From the NCBI GenBank assembly GCA_021773395.1, contig JAJFKB010000023.1, forward strand, positions 1 to 33,712: a stretch of DNA of 33,712 nucleotides. The letters run 5' to 3'. Below are positions 33,633-33,712 of this stretch, piece after piece. The position numbers and the translations under genes are program-made. A model generated the notes under the pieces. That model had not been told where the DNA came from and ran no database searches. It saw only the letters and a list, made by a program, of their open reading frames with translations. Within the stretch, counting starts at the first letter, position 1, and each line of letters starts with the position of its first letter. This DNA is from Gammaproteobacteria bacterium. Its GTDB lineage: Bacteria; Pseudomonadota; Gammaproteobacteria; Pseudomonadales; IMCC2047.

Positions 33633-33712
33633 TTCCGGTACAAACGGATTAGAGGCCGGTTCTACCCGGCCCTCATCCTCATCAAAGAATCCTAAATCAT
33701 ATTTCATAAAGC
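33624..33712 (-). pseudogene. Transposase C-terminal end (partial, window edge)
   Basis: Reading inward from the window edge, the minus strand gives about 29 residues including YDLGFFDEDEGRVEPASNPF up to the TAA at 33624-33626. This resembles the acidic C-terminal tail of IS481-like, helix-turn-helix plus integrase-core transposases. Only the tail is visible, so whether the gene is intact is unknown. Confidence 0.5.

Larger units (their letters stand above)
33581..33712. mobile_element. End of an IS481-like insertion sequence, cut by window edge
   Basis: The element seems to begin at TGTATACCGAGG directly after the att-like core. Its end has two imperfect tandem units, 33583-33607 and 33608-33632 (20 of 25 bases alike; TATACCGAGGACAAGG and TATACCGGAGACATAG), which look like duplicated transposase-binding sites. 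A transposase gene tail on the minus strand enters from the window edge. The far end is outside the window. Confidence 0.6.

Noticed and set aside
1-33712. CRISPR array, toxin-antitoxin pair or defence system
   Set aside because: No regularly spaced repeats, and no nuclease, toxin, restriction or retron-like genes were recognised in any frame.

Overview
The window looks like the chromosome of a free-living, probably marine, flagellated gammaproteobacterium. The signs are the alaS-lysC-csrA-tRNA-Ser(GCT)-tRNA-Arg(ACG) block, a complete flgBCDEFGHIJKL operon, sigma-54 and sigma-28 type promoters, an NhaD sodium/proton antiporter and an arsenosugar-type radical SAM/glycosyltransferase cluster. 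I cannot name the genus from the sequence alone.

Region 1 (1-2980) is a worn mobile zone next to tRNA-Arg(ACG). It holds the 3' end of an IS3-type transposase, an intact orphan AraC-family regulator, the C-terminal stump of a nitrilase-family amidohydrolase, a complete DD35E insertion sequence with readable inverted ends (about 1461-2622), and the C-terminal stump of a tyrosine recombinase facing the tRNA.

Region 2 (2984-8359, minus strand) is core genome: tRNA-Arg, tRNA-Ser, csrA, lysC, alaS and an AlkB-like 2-oxoglutarate dioxygenase.

Region 3 (8380-26654) is a flagellar cluster in three blocks. The filament block fliC-flaG-fliD-fliS-fliT is on the plus strand, with a sigma-28 promoter before fliC and a sigma-54 promoter before fliD. 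It converges on flgBCDEFGHIJKL (minus strand, sigma-54 promoter before flgB). Divergent from flgB are flgA (sigma-54 promoter), flgM (sigma-28 promoter), flgN and a YcgR-type PilZ protein. Together these encode the rod, hook, rings, hook-filament junction, cap, flagellin, export chaperones, the anti-sigma-28 switch and a c-di-GMP-responsive brake. FlgJ carries only the rod-binding half and no peptidoglycan hydrolase.

Region 4 (26691-33112, minus strand) holds nhaD, two glycosyltransferases with arsS (arsenosugar-type cluster), htpX and an unrecognised polytopic membrane protein.

Region 5 (33492-33712) is tRNA-Arg(CCT) followed at once by the end of another insertion sequence. The 3' ends of the two tRNA-Arg genes share an identical 18-bp stretch in inverted orientation, which resembles a tyrosine-recombinase attachment core. 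I see no CRISPR array, rRNA or recognisable defence system. The most unusual items are the att-like tRNA repeats, the arsenosugar cluster, the minimal FlgJ and the unknown membrane protein.
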